64,000 bases of DNA, taken from assembly GCA_015039465.1 (NCBI GenBank), contig MU130364.1:204618-268617 (forward strand), written 5' to 3'. Both the position numbers and the translations under genes were made by a program. This document shows positions 19,675 to 31,315 of this stretch, in pieces; the first letter of the stretch is position 1; each line of letters opens with the position of its first letter. The DNA is from Phlegmacium glaucopus. Taxonomy: Eukaryota > Basidiomycota > Agaricomycetes > Agaricales > Cortinariaceae. The notes below the pieces were generated by a model. That model worked only from the letters and a program-made list of their open reading frames with translations, had not been told where the DNA came from and did no database searches.

Positions 19675-21869
19675 TAGTGATGCCAAAGTTCAGTTCAGTT
19701 TGGTTCTTCAACCATTTTTGGAGAACTGAGAACTGAACTGAAAGGTTCCTGGCTGAACTGAACCAGAACCAGAACCGGTTCGAACCATCAAACCGATGAA
19801 AAAAAAACCCCATATAATTCATTATGACATTATAATTTATTACAATTATTACTATCAAATAAAATAAAAGGTGGGTCCAAGCAGACAGTTGGTGGTGGTT
19901 GGTTGTCTAAACTGGTGGTGGCTGGGTCCAAATGGTGGTTGTCACATTGTTCATTGTTCATCTGTCATAGCTTTAGTACATTAGAAATTAAAATTAAAAT
20001 TAACTACCCCAAAGGGGTTGCTGTCTCCAGTTGCTGTTCGTTCATTGTCATCATCATTCATCCATCGCCATTCATCCATTCACTGCCATTCATCCGTTCT
20101 CATCTTGGTTCCCACACCCACACTATTTCTCTAGAAGCACCTAACCTGCCCCACACATTTATGCAGGCACATATTTGCCGCCTGGGGCAGCAGCAGGGTG
20201 TGGATAGCTCTGGGCTTGTTCTAGCATCCAAGTCATTGTCTGGGCCAGTGTCTAGTGAAAGATCCATTAGTAAAGTTATACAGGTTAGAATAAATTGAAT
20301 GATTCAAATGAAATACCCATACTGAGAATGATTGTATGGGTATTTGGTAGTCAAATGATCCCCTTTAATAACGCTGGCAAGTCCAGTGATCGACCCATTG
20401 TTGATGTTATCATTGTGGATTCAGGGGAGGTACCTGTTTAGCTTGCTGTCAAAGTCATTCATTTGTTCACCATCATCATTCATTTTCATTGTTTGTTCAT
20501 GTTCATTCATTGTTCATTCGCTGTTTGTTCATTTGTTTGTGTTCCATTCATTCATTTGCAGTCATTGTGTCCATGGTTGTTCATATATGGTCGTCATTTG
20601 TCTGTCCTATACTACATTAGAATTTAATTTTGATTTCAAAAAAATGCTTGCCAAGAATATAAGAAACTTACCAAAGATAATTCCTTCAGTAAGGAGTTGA
20701 TTCATCCATTGTCGTTGTTCTTTCATTCATCCATTTGTTCATCATCATTTGTTTATATTTGTTCATCTTGTCATCATTTGTTTATGTTTGTTCATCCATT
20801 TTGGCATTTGTTGTTTGTTGTTTGTCTGTAGTAGGTTATATTAGATTTAAATTTAAATTTCTAAAAAAAACCAGCGAAGGTAGTACCGGTGCTCATCATT
20901 GTTGTGCTCAGCATTTGTCCATTCATTGTCCTTGTTTCAATCATTTGTCATCATTTGTTAATGTTTGTTCATCCATTTTTGGTGTTCATTGTTTGTTGTT
21001 TGTCTGTAGTAGGTTATATTAGATTTAAAAAAAAATTTAAAAAAAAATTCCGGCCAAGGTAGTACCGGTGCTCATCATTGTTGTGCTTGGCATTCATCCA
21101 TTCATTGTCCTTGGTTCATTGTTTGTTGTTTGTCTGTAGTAGGTTATATTAGATTTAAATTTAAATTTAAAAAAAATACTGGCCAAGGTAGTACCGGTGC
21201 TCATCATCGTTGTCTGTGCCCATGGAAGCAAATACATTGAAGAAAGCTAAAGGATCCAATCAAAAGGCAAAGAACCATTAGAAGTATTTGTGCAAAAATC
21301 ACATCCAGTGGATGTGATGTGCTATTGAACACTTGGATAAATGCCAGGGGTTGGAACACTTACAAGAGCAAGATCGTTGATTGCCAAAGTGGAAACCGAA
21401 GTAGATGGGTAGTCTGATCAAAGATGGTGGTTAAATATTTAAGATGCAATGGGTGAAGTTTAACACTCACAGTAATGTTGGTCCAGAGCTTCAACCTGGA
21501 CTGTCAGAAACGAAGTCATCAGCGTTGTTGGTGTTGTTGCTAGAGTCGTTGGCATATGTATTTGTTGACATTGCAAGTGGTTGACATTTTCAAACTCCGA
21601 CTCCCAAAATGTTGGGTCCAGCGCCTAATAACAGTATTTTATAGATTATAAAATCAATTCTCCCCAGAAAATTTTGGAAAAAATACTGCCAGAAAGTTTG
21701 GTTCAAACCGGTTTAAACCTGGTTCTCAAAATTTTAAAAATCTGAGAACTGAGAACCGGACTGACAGCCCAAGATTCTTGGACTGAACTGAACTGAACCT
21801 GAACCAACGATTCAGTTCTTTCAGTTCTCAGTTCTTGTGCCGGTTTGGAACCAAACTTTGGCATTGCTA
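19675..21869. mobile_element. 2.2-kb non-autonomous hAT-like element carrying an NLR gene fragment
   Basis: Left end TAGTGATGCCAAAGTTC; right end (reverse complement) TAGCAATGCCAAAGTTTGG, each followed by GTTCAG/GAACC repeats. The flanks TTTTAAAC and TTTTTAAC differ at one of eight positions, consistent with an old 8-bp duplication. The interior lacks a transposase. It has TTCATTTGTT low-complexity DNA, a hairpin cassette at 20,005-20,020, three copies of a unit containing GGTTATATTAGATTT then GGTAGTACCGGTGCTC (about 20,830, 21,010 and 21,140), and a fragment of an NLR N-terminal region at 21,325-21,556. Its ends match those of the element at 24,045-25,888 in inverted order. Confidence 0.78.
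21325..21556 (-). pseudogene. Captured NLR exon 1-intron 1-exon 2 fragment inside the hAT-like element
   Basis: On the minus strand, in order: a relic of exon 1 ending in a GTGAGTGTT donor, an intron closely matching NLR1 intron 1 and ending GATCAG, and an exon whose sequence parallels exon 2 of NLR1 and NLR2 (TSVSTLAINDLALVSVP after a small indel). The donor after this exon is altered (GT to CC) although the following AAGTGTTCAAT is conserved. The segment keeps its intron, so it came from genomic DNA, not from an mRNA. Confidence 0.75.
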
Positions 21870-21879
21870 TTTTTAACCC

Positions 21880-22278
21880 TCTACCCTGACTTTACAGAAT
21901 TAGCCCTATTCCCACCGAGAAAAGGATTGACAGATGTATCCATCAGATATTCTTTATCTAGTTCTCAGTCAATTTGAACATTCTGGCATTTGGAACTGGA
22001 TCTAGTCAACCTGCATTCTTTGCTCTGGGTATTAGGGACAGCATACTTGTGATATTTGTTGTGGATGTCTTGTGCATAAACCCTGAAGTTTTCTTTGAGG
22101 GTTGCATCATACTGGTAATGATGACATGTTGATGATGGCCTTACAACCAATCTTTCAAATCATCTTTTAATTGACCTCATTAGGGATGCCAAAGTTTGGT
22201 TCTGAACCAGTCCAGAGAACCAGAACCAACTGAACTGAACTAAGTATCTGGTTTGGTTCTGGTTCAGCCTCAGCCATG

Positions 22279-22309
<31 letters not shown>

Positions 22310-23278
22310 TGATTGGCCAGAAATATGAGAACCGGTTCTGAACCAGTTTGAACCATTCTGAACCACTATATCCCAAGGCAAAAATTTAAGTAATATATTT
22401 ACTTAACTGCATTATTTTACAGATTAAATGGCACAATGTACCTGTATCTGTAATGAAAATATTTATTCAAGTCACCAACACAATATATTTCCAATCAGAA
22501 GTACATCATTTTTTGGTCTGGCATAGTACATAATCAATAATACGTCTCATTTACTTTATAACTTCAGGTTTTATTAATATTAATATACTCCTATTGCAAG
22601 AATCCAATTCATAGTTGTCACTAGTTGGCAAAATGATTTAGTTGTTTTTTTTCTTTTCATGTTTACTTTTAGTGATGTCATAGTTATAACACCAATGTTA
22701 CCAAATTCTGGCCTCAAATTTCAAGATATATTTATTTCTAAGAAATAAGATGTAATTTTAGAAAATAAAATTTAAAATGAGAATTTCTTGTCTAATTGGT
22801 GATATCCTAACAAAAGTCTATTTTTAACTGGTTCTGAACCAGAACCAAACCAAGAGAACTGGTTCTGTTGGTTCTGTTCTGGTTCTGGTTCTGGTTCTGG
22901 TTTTCCTAAGTGGTTCTGGTTCTGGTTCTGAGAAAATGGGTCCCAAACTGAACTGAACTGAACTTCAGCATCCCTAGACCTCATCATCCAAGTAACCCTT
23001 TCAATTCATCTGAAATTCCCATCCATCTCCCTTCCAAGTTTACCCTGCCTCCTAGTTTATCCCCTCCTTTGGTTCATACCCACACCTTGTCACCTCATTC
23101 TTGTACTTCCCTAAGGTCAGGCTTCTTTCCCAATGCAGCTTCATATGGTGTTTTTCTGCTTACAGCTTTTGTTGTAGTTTGGTTCATCAACCAGATGATG
23201 TGATGCACTGCCTCTCCCCACATGGTCTGTGGAAGTCCACTGGCATGTAGTAATGCTCATATATGCTCCATGATGGTT
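21880..23278 (-). pseudogene. Ty1/Copia integrase C-terminal part, decayed, split by a hAT MITE
   Basis: Minus-strand reading from 23,278 down to 22,985 follows Copia integrase: ALLHASGLPQTMWGEA, then TPYEAALGKKPDL and GDKLGGRV. TGA occurs where Trp or Arg codons are expected. The reading continues beyond the inserted element as the frame at 21,965-22,150. It is the direct continuation of the Copia relic at 26,101-28,411, separated from it by the element 23,281-26,100. Confidence 0.75.
22181..22976. mobile_element. 796-bp hAT-like MITE, complete, in the Copia relic
   Basis: Termini TAGGGATGCCAAAGTTTGG and (reverse complement) TAGGGATGCTGAAGTTC, with GAACCA repeats at both ends. It has a perfect 8-bp target duplication GACCTCAT (22,173-22,180 and 22,977-22,984), diagnostic of hAT-type insertion. 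The interior has no coding capacity and matches, inverted, the truncated copy at 9,443. Confidence 0.9.
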
Positions 23279-23299
23279 CACATCAGTAAATTCAGGTTC

Positions 23300-24044
23300 C
23301 GCTATGTACCATTATGTAGCGCTATATATTGTCATACTGCTGTACCATGGGTCCCTCAGTCTGTAGCATCCTGCAGACATTCCATAGCACTACATAGCGT
23401 CACATATAAAATTCATAGTACTCCATAGCACTTCATAGTGAGCTCAAATGTTTATTTATTTATTTGGTAATTTTCTATTTGTTTTATTTTCTTATTCAAT
23501 ACGAAGTATATTGGAAGAATACTATAAGTACATTGAAAAATAACCACTACATATACTAAATACTGTTACCATTGTCCTAAGTCCTTTGGTGTAGGTAGTG
23601 ACATGGCAAATACTAATATAGTAGATACTAAATGAGTGGATTGATGATGGTGGACTGTGGTTGGTGAGTAGTGGTGGTGATTGAGCAAGTGGTGGTGGTG
23701 GTTAGCAAGTAGTGGTAATTAGCGAGGGGTGGTGGTTGGCAATTTGTTGTTTAGTAGTACCTAGATAATAGAAAAATGCAATTAGTAGTATTTAAAAAAA
23801 TTGTGAAGAAAAAAAAACTTAATGTTGAATGACAGCGTTGTGAGCGTTGGTGCAGCAGCAATGGGGTGAGTAGTGGTGGTGGTGGCAGTTGGCACATGGA
23901 CATGGTGGTTGGTGGGTGTGATGGTGGTTGGCAGGTGGTGACAGCCATCGCTGGACATGGTGGTGGTGAGAGATGAAGAAGGTGTGTGATGTTTGTGCAT
24001 TGTGACCAAAATTACTAACATTGTGCACAGACTTTATTTAGGGT
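23300..24044. repeat. Low-complexity interior of the CATCAG element
   Basis: Palindromic CATAGCRCTACATAG-type words at 23,310-23,445 are followed by GTGGTGGTGG-rich sequence. The frames at 23,751-24,028 on the minus strand (His/Pro/Thr-rich) are products of this repeat, not genes. Confidence 0.6.
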
Positions 24045-25888
24045 TAGCGATGCCAAAGTTCAGTTCCAAACTGGCGCAAGAACTGAGAACTGAAAGAACC
24101 AAACTGATGGTTCAGGTTCAGTTCAGTTCAGTCCAAGGATTTTGGACTGTCGGCCCAGTTCTCAGTTCTCAGATTTCTAATATTTTGAGAACCAGGTTTG
24201 AACTGAACTTTATGACATTATTTTTCTCTAAATTTTCCATCGTGAATTGATTTTATAAAATTATAATCTATGAAATATTGTTACTAGGCACTGGGCCCTG
24301 TTTCGGGAGTCGGAGTTTGAACATTTACCGCTTAGCAATGTCAGCAAAGACAATTGACAATGATGCCAGCAACAACACCAACACTCAACATCAACAACAC
24401 CAACAACGACGCCAGAGTTATTTTTAGTAAGTATTTTATTTCTATGATGATGAGTCAGATGATGACACCCCTTCCTTAGTCTACAACAACAGTGGCAATG
24501 AGCCACCCCATCTCACCACGTCATGATGACAAGCACTACCCCCTGGAGGTATCTTTTCTAAGGTATCTTTTCTAATTCTAACTTAATTCTAATTACAACA
24601 GATGAATGAAAAAACAATGCCAAATGACCAAACAACCAAACAACTGACAAATGAACGGATGACTGATGGATGATGAATGGATGAACAAACAACAATGAAC
24701 AAATGGACAATGAACAAATGGATGAATGGATGACAAACAAATGGATGAATGGATGACAAACAAACGGATGACAACTTAGGGGTGTCATAAGCAACATCAT
24801 GGGCCAAGGTACACCAGCTGTGGTTCATAAAATACTTTATCATTCATTATCTTCAAGTTGACAGCTTGACCTGCATTTTTGGAACCATCAGAGTGATCCC
24901 TTACCTATGTAGCTTGCCCACCAGCCCCACCCTCTTGGAAGGTATTTTTTCAAATTAAAATTAATTCCAATGTACTTATACTACAACAGATGCATGATGA
25001 TGAGCAAATGGTATTGAATGAGCATCGAGTACAACAGATGAACAACAACAGCAAATGAACAACACAACAATGGCCTACCTGTTCAACAAACAGACAATGG
25101 ATGAATGAACGGCAGCGACAAATGAGTGGCAGCAAAGACAGCAACCTGGCAGTCATTTGATTACCTCCCAAGTATCCGACAAATAGATGGACAACAACAA
25201 CAAACAAATAAACAAATGAGTGACAACAACAACAACAAACAAACAAACAACAACAAATGAATGAATGAATGACAACAACAACAACAGATCTATGCTGCAT
25301 AAATAAATTAGTGTGTTTGCCTGTGCTTTCTACGTCGAACTTGACTAATGATTTTTTATTAACTATAGACAGCTATGATTGATGCACGACACATATGATG
25401 CCAGAACATCCCCACACCCCCTGTTTGATGCCCCTGTCCCTGTTTTAGGTGCACACCAGTTGTTCTAGCAACCACCCCTCAACAGAGGGTTTATTTTTAT
25501 TTTTTATTAACTATAGACAGCTATGATTGACACACAACACATATGACACCCAGGAACATCCCCATCACCTGCAACAACCTCCTGGGAGGTATTTTAAAAA
25601 ATCTTAATTTATTTTTATTTTAGTCGGTATTACTATGTATATTAATGTAATAATAAATCAATAATGCATATTGCCAACCGAAAGGAAAAAAATGAGGAAA
25701 TTGAATGGATAAAACATGAATTTCAAGAGTTTTATTTATTGGTTCAATGGTTTGAACCAGTTCTAGAACTGAACAGAACTGACAGAACCGGTTCTGGTTC
25801 AGTTCAGCCAGCAACCTTTCAGTTTGGTTCTTGGTTCTCCAAAAATAGTTGAAGAACCAAACTGAACCAAACTTTGGTAACACTATAA
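24045..25888. mobile_element. 1.85-kb hAT-like element nested in the CATCAG element
   Basis: Left end TAGCGATGCCAAAGTTC; right end (reverse complement) TAGTGTTACCAAAGTTTGG. The flanks share TTAGGGT, so the 8-bp duplication is either imperfect or the right boundary is off by three bases. It is the inverted relative of 19,675-21,869, sharing about 300 bp at each end. The interior has three hairpin cassettes (24,536-24,552, 24,927-24,944, 25,576-25,592) embedded in CAACAA/ATGAACAA low-complexity DNA. No transposase. Confidence 0.72.
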
Positions 25889-26100
25889 ATTAGGGTTGGC
25901 TTTTTTAACTTGACAGAAAATTTATCATTTAATGAGATCCATGGGAGTGGCCCTACAGAGAGTATGAACAGTCAGCCTTAGGGTACATAACAGTATGTAA
26001 CAGTACAGAAGTATGTGACAATATATTTTTTGGTGAAGGGTATATTTTAAGAGACTGTTGCTATGGCAGAGTATGCGGCCCAAACCTGGAACCACTGATG

Positions 26101-28411
26101 CAGTTTTGATGCTTGGTAACACCATTGTGTTGTGGGGTATTGTGGACTGTGAGTTTTGAAGTAGTACCTTTGGATTTAAGGTAAAAAAACAAATTCCTTT
26201 CCTTGGTATTCACCACCTTGGTAGGGCTGCACACCATGACCATAGGGTACAGTATATGGCCAAACCAATATGGCTATGGTACCTGTACTGTGAAGGGTTT
26301 GGGACATCAAAAATATGGCCATAAACCTATGGCTGCCATATGGGTCAGCCAAATATTAGGGTTGGTGACAATGTAATGGCTTGGGGGGAGCTGGATTAGC
26401 CTAAAGAGGCTAAATCTGATGTCAATTTTTTTTTTGACCCATTATTGTTGCTTGGCATTGGTAAAAATACTCTGCTGAACCATATTTTTATGGTGTACAG
26501 TATGGTTCAGTACTGAACCGTACCTGTATTGCAGAAGGCTTAAATTCAAAAAAATATGGCCGACTACCATTACGGTATGGTGCACAGCCCTACACCTTGG
26601 TCTGAATGTAGGGTTTTGATTTTAGCTGATAGCTGGGTATCTGCCCAGGCTTCATATTGCTTACAGGAATTAAAGGCTTTGTCTTTCTTTTGAAGCAAGT
26701 AGAGGTGAGTTAGGTGGGTTTTATCACCTGTGAAAGTGATGTAATATTGTTTTCCACTTCTAGATTCAACTTGTGTGGACCCCAAAGGTCAGTATGCACC
26801 TCCCCTCCAAATTATATTGCTCTCTCACCTCCTCACACCTTTTTTGGCTTGATTTTGTGTAGATACATGATTTTCAGAAGAAGGAGTTGCCCAAGTCAGT
26901 GATTTCCAAGCATACACCCATCATAAAACCCTGACTTACAAGTTTTCAAGCAGTTTCTGGGGAGATTATGACCCATTTGGTGATGAAAATGATCCAAGGT
27001 AAGTTCTTCTGATGCCACCTCAGCGATTTTGAGATTGTGCTCAACATGGTAAAGGCCCCTATGATTTTGAGGCACCTCTCCCATACATTCTCCACTAGGA
27101 TCATTGATAAGACATTTTCCACCCCTGAATATCATTTGTTATCAAGATTTCCCACAGAAACAAGTGTATATCTGACCTCAGGAGAGTATAGGACCTCTGT
27201 AAGCTTGAGTTTTGAGCTTTCAGCACCATTAGGTAAGTCCACAATTAATTTTCCAATGCTGTTTGCATTGAAACATTGTTTGTTTGCAGTCAGAATGGTT
27301 TTAGTGAGATTTCCTTTAAGTCAATTAAATCCTCTTGGTAGGGGGATATATATTTGGTACACCTGGAATCATATAATTTGGCTTGGATGTTGATATTCTG
27401 GCCTAATTTTGATGATTCTGAGACAATTAGGACATAATCAGAGGGTTGTGAATTGCTTTCAATATCACTAGCCTCAGATTCATTGTCTTCCTCAAAAAAA
27501 TAATCCTCTTCATTGAAATTAGGGTTGTCTAACCCTGAATCCATCAAAAATGCCCCTTCACTCTTGGAATCTGACTTGATGGCTGTGTTGGCACTGTCAG
27601 TCTTTTTCAGGTCCTTGGGCTTGGTAGGTTTTGGACACTTATTCCTGTAGTGACCCATCTCACCACAATTCCAACAGGCCCCCCAAGCAAATTTCTTCAC
27701 ATCAGGCTTCCCCTTCCCTTTATTTGAGTTAAAAATAACTGCCATAGCCTTGTCTTTGTTGTCTTCCTTGGTTTTTCCTGAACAATGTGACCTCTGAGTT
27801 TTCTGGCACTCATATTCCTCCAAAATGAGAGAGATGAGTGAGTCAGGAGCTATAGTCATTGTAGGAGCAAACATCCTTGCAGCAGCAAGTTGAGTTGATG
27901 CAAAATTGGCTAGGGCATAGGGTAAAGATGATATGATTGTCAAACAGTAGTCCTTTTCATCAATATCAACCCCAACAGAGGCTAACTCCTCTTGTTTTGC
28001 CCTCAGATTATCCAAAAACTCCTAGACATTTTGACTCTAGAAATCTGCCATGAAGATCCATTTGGGTGTAAGCCTCTTTCCATTTCCTGAACTGTACATT
28101 TGGTATGAACATGCATCAAGGTTGAGTCTGGAATCTCCTGGGTGAGCAGAGATTTTGCTGATCACTTGTCTTTATCCCACTGATCAACAGCTGCTAGGTC
28201 TACAGCGCTTGGAGGTGATGTTGTCACAGTCCCATAGTGTAATTGAAATAGTGGATGGATGAGGACTAGTGCCATTAAAATGGCCCCAAAATCCTTTTGC
28301 CTCAATAGCATCCTGAAAACAGACAGAAAATATTGCCCAATTCAAGCCACTTGAATCCAGCTTCATGATAGACAATGGCAAAGAGTCAGAGAGTGGAGTG
28401 TTGATAGACAT
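26101..28411 (-). pseudogene. Ty1/Copia relic: Gag, zinc knuckle, protease, GAG-pre-integrase and integrase core
   Basis: Minus-strand pieces in canonical Copia order. The Gag N-terminus is at 28,184-28,411 (KLDSSGLNWAIF), and Gag with the CCHC knuckle CWNCGEMGHYRNKC at 27,290-28,015. A protease-like KLYDSRCTKYISP follows, with Cys in place of the usual Gly of DSG. The GAG-pre-integrase HFHHQMGH is at 26,896-27,135, and the integrase core is at 26,570-26,785 (VESRSGKQYYITFTGDKTHL) and 26,061-26,243 (DTPQHNGV-like block). Frames are separated by stops and shifts. A MITE sits at 26,222-26,592, and the remainder of integrase lies at 21,880-23,278. Reverse transcriptase and RNase H are not in the window. 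Confidence 0.85.
26222..26592. mobile_element. 371-bp hAT-type MITE in the Copia integrase
   Basis: Inverted termini TAGGGCTGCACACCAT and (reverse complement) TAGGGCTGTGCACCAT, with a perfect 8-bp target duplication CACCTTGG (26,214-26,221 and 26,593-26,600). The interior is rich in ATATGGCC and GGTACAGTA words. No coding capacity. The termini resemble the TAGGGATGCC family only in the first five bases. Confidence 0.9.
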
Positions 28412-28639
28412 GGTAAATGAGGATAGAAAATTTTGATATGAGTTTTATTTCTTGGTTTAAGCACAGTGTGTGGGGCCCATAGCCTATAGAATTTAGAACT
28501 AGTAGAAATGGCTCAGTTGTTTGCATTGCAAATGACTGAGGCATTTAACTATGCTGTTTCTCTACCTATATACAACTATAGAGAATGAACTGTAGACAAC
28601 TGCAAGCAGTTAGCAGTATTGGTATAGTACAATAAGACT

Positions 28640-29620
28640 CCACAAATTTAAAATGCATGCACTCATGGGCAAAAGCTAGATTGCTTACATCATTCTAATA
28701 ATGCCTTTAATACCCAAAGTATACTACTGCCAAATCAACTCCAAAAACACACCCTATGACTGATCTTAAGACACTCACTTAGACATCCTTCCTAGAAGAC
28801 ATTTATCATGCCATTCAATCTACAATCACCCATGCCTATTTTTCTTCTACTCCATTCATTATTGTGGCCTGGACAAAGATGACATTGCAATATATGCCTT
28901 ACATGAGCCAGTTCAAGAAGGGAACATTTGCCATGACAGGTGGTGGGAATGCTGTGATTATAGGAAATCCACATTTTTCATGGGTCATGGAGTACTGCAC
29001 AACTGCACCCAAAAGTCATTGTACATGTATCAGTCACTACATGGGCACCTGTTGTTAAAGCCCATGGGTATAGGTTGAGTAAAAAACATGGTGGGCAGTA
29101 GATCTGGAGCATATCATTGCTGCTTTTGAAGGCAGTTTTCACAACAACTGCACCCAACAATCTTTGCATGTCCTCCAACAATTCTATGGGTATATGACTT
29201 TCAACAACAATAAATCTGGCATCCTTACTAACTGGAAGCATGCCCTGTTCCTACACCTTGCTGAGACATTGGATTGCAAGGCCCTGAATTATTACCTTGT
29301 CACACTGGATGGCCCTATCTCAATGCTGAAAGCATGGGTTGGCATGATATTGCTTGTTGAGGATGGTTGGTTCTATGCATCCCCTACTGTCTCCAACCTT
29401 GCCCCTCCAGAACAAACCTTTATGACCTCAGCAGCTGCCTGGCAATGCATGGCATGTTTTCCTGGCCCTTCTTTCCCAACTCTGATCACTTCTTGAACTT
29501 TCTTTCTTAGCCTGTGTAGTTGAACATGTATTTCATGATGCCCAGTATCATATACTACCTGTCAATGGTGTATACCAGTGTCTTCCCCTTGACTTTCTAT
29601 TTTTTTACTTATATAGAAGA
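28640..29620 (+). pseudogene. Decayed copy of an expanded fungal family (kinase-like proteins, N-terminal region)
   Basis: Plus-strand blocks in changing frames: TSFLEDIYHAIQSTI and MTLQYMPYMSQFKKGT (about 28,775-28,925), DLEHIIAAFEG (29,105-29,140), YGYMTFNNNKSGILTNWK then LDGPISMLKAWVGM (29,164-29,400) and LPVNGVYQCLPLDF (29,545-29,600). I remember this order from large, unnamed basidiomycete families whose C-terminal part is protein-kinase-like; the kinase part is absent here. Multiple stops and frameshifts make it a relic. Confidence 0.45.
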
Positions 29621-29689
29621 TGTTTATATTTCTCAATGAATTTACCAGCAAACATAAATATTTACAAAATTCAAACAAGGACCAAAAAA

Positions 29690-30600
29690 TTTCCCAAACA
29701 TTTTCATTAGCTGTAAATAGTCCTGTGCCAGCAGTGTATGGAATGAAGGTCAATTGAAGCATAAACCATACTTTGAAAAATGACTTCATTCAAATCTTCT
29801 TTCATTAACTTCAAGTCAATGTATATTTGAAAAAAATTGTGATAATTTAAGAACAATATTAGATTATACCAATCCTTTGCAATATCAATTTAGAAAAAAA
29901 TATACTGATATAGATGTATTTGTCAGAGAAGTTACCTTAAAAGAATCATATGGAACATCACAATTACAATGTTTAAAATATAAATTTTCAAGACTATACT
30001 GCTGTTAGTTGGTGTTCTTCAGACTATGAGAAACTACAGCATACTACAGCAATATGTCAGTCTCTCATGCACATGGAAAAAATAGATCAATTAAAAATAC
30101 ATGGTCAGTATAAAGTAATTATGGCATATTGCACTGAGGAGTAAATGTAGCCATCTAGTGTCATATAACCATATCTAATTTTGTAACAAAAAACTTACAG
30201 CTATTTATAGACCCCTCAGTGACATTTCCATTAGCTTAACAAGGCTTTTTGCATCAATGTGAATGTTTGTACCTGAGTGCTGCAGATCAATTTTGGGTCT
30301 ATCAATAATTAAACAGCTGCAGATAAAAGTCAAACTAAACAATACTAACATCACCATTGCCCAGAACTCTGAAATTAAATTCCAAATTTTTGATAGAAAA
30401 AAAGTTGATTTAAATAATTATTATCCAAATTCCAAGCAGTTTGATGAGAACTTGCTTAGGAAACTGGCTAAGTTATCTGTGACTGGAATAGCCAGATGAA
30501 TTGCTCCCTTATTAGGCAATGCTCTATTATTTGCTAACAATTTTATTTCACAAAATGCAGATAACTAAGATAAATCATTTAGTTTCATTTATAAATATTT
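29690..30600. repeat. Dispersed repeat, copy I (second copy at 34,100-35,940)
   Basis: Starts around AATGAAGGTCAATTGAAGC and runs through AATGTATATTTGAAAAAA, TGTATTTGTCAGAGAAG and GCAGATCAATTTTGGG to GGAATAGCCAGATGA. The second copy matches over most of this length but has extra insertions. Copy I supplies the empty site for the element at 34,201. No coding function recognised; the 78-codon frame at 30,263 is inside the repeat. Confidence 0.75.
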
Positions 30601-30779
30601 ACAAAGATGTAATAAATAAAAGAGCAATCAATTGTATATGTAAGTTATTTGTTTATTTTCTTCAGAATTAGAAAATATATTATAAGGCTGGGACTATGGT
30701 CACTATAAACTCAGTCAGCTAGATCCTTACAATAATTAGCCTAGTGTAAACACAGGTTTTTTAATTGTAAATAAATAAT

Positions 30780-31004
30780 TACTGAATATATATATATATC
30801 TACAGAAAAGTAAGACTCATATTGCCATGCAAAGCAATGGCCCACAATTCTAGTTAGTGTTTAAATACACCTTCACCTTAGCAGGGATCTTATCCTTTCC
30901 TCTTTGGATCCCCTACTAGGTGAACTATCTGTAATTAATAACCTGTAATACAATTAACTTTGGATCTAGTCTGACTAAGTCAGTACCACAGTTGCCCTAA
31001 CAGT
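30780..31004 (-). repeat. LTR-like repeat, inverted (family also at 9,365 and 53,496)
   Basis: Minus-strand start TGTTAGGGCAACTG, then TGACTTAGTCAGACTAG, GGGGATCCAAAG and a TATTTAAACAC promoter-like box, ending in a TA tract. It corresponds over the first 150 bp to 53,496-53,650 in opposite orientation, and at its end to 9,365-9,442. The 3' boundary is uncertain, so solo LTR is likely but not proven. Confidence 0.55.
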
Positions 31005-31315
31005 TGCTCTCAATCATGGATTAGAGTCATTAACTTATGAGTGAGGTTCCTACTACATACAAGCTACACAGTGGTGATTCCCTTCTTTTATTTGTCAATT
31101 TTCTCCTTTGCATGTCTCTGCTTCACTGTCTCTGCTTCTTCTTCAGCCTTTCTCAACACAGTATGCTGCTTGTCTGGCAGCACCATAATATAGGGCAGAA
31201 CCATAAGGAAGTTAAAAACATCAGGATTTCCATGATTTTTTACTGCTCCTCACATTCCTGTGGCTGTATATTTGTTCTCTTCTCAGTAGCAGCTCATTCA
31301 TCCTTGATCACCTGT

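Larger units (their letters stand above)
23281..26100. mobile_element. 2.8-kb TIR element splitting the Copia integrase (CATCAG family, copy 2)
   Basis: Left end CATCAGTAAATTCAGG; right end (reverse complement) CATCAGTGGTTCCAGG. The dinucleotide CA flanks both sides (23,279-23,280 and 26,101-26,102). Removing the element plus one CA makes the Copia integrase frame continuous across the junction, with one TGA in place of an expected Arg codon. The interior carries the hAT-like element 24,045-25,888, GGTGGT-type low-complexity DNA and no transposase. Confidence 0.78.

Noticed and set aside
23751..24028. Three overlapping His/Pro/Thr-rich minus-strand frames
   Set aside because: Product of GTGGTGGTGG repeats, not a protein gene.
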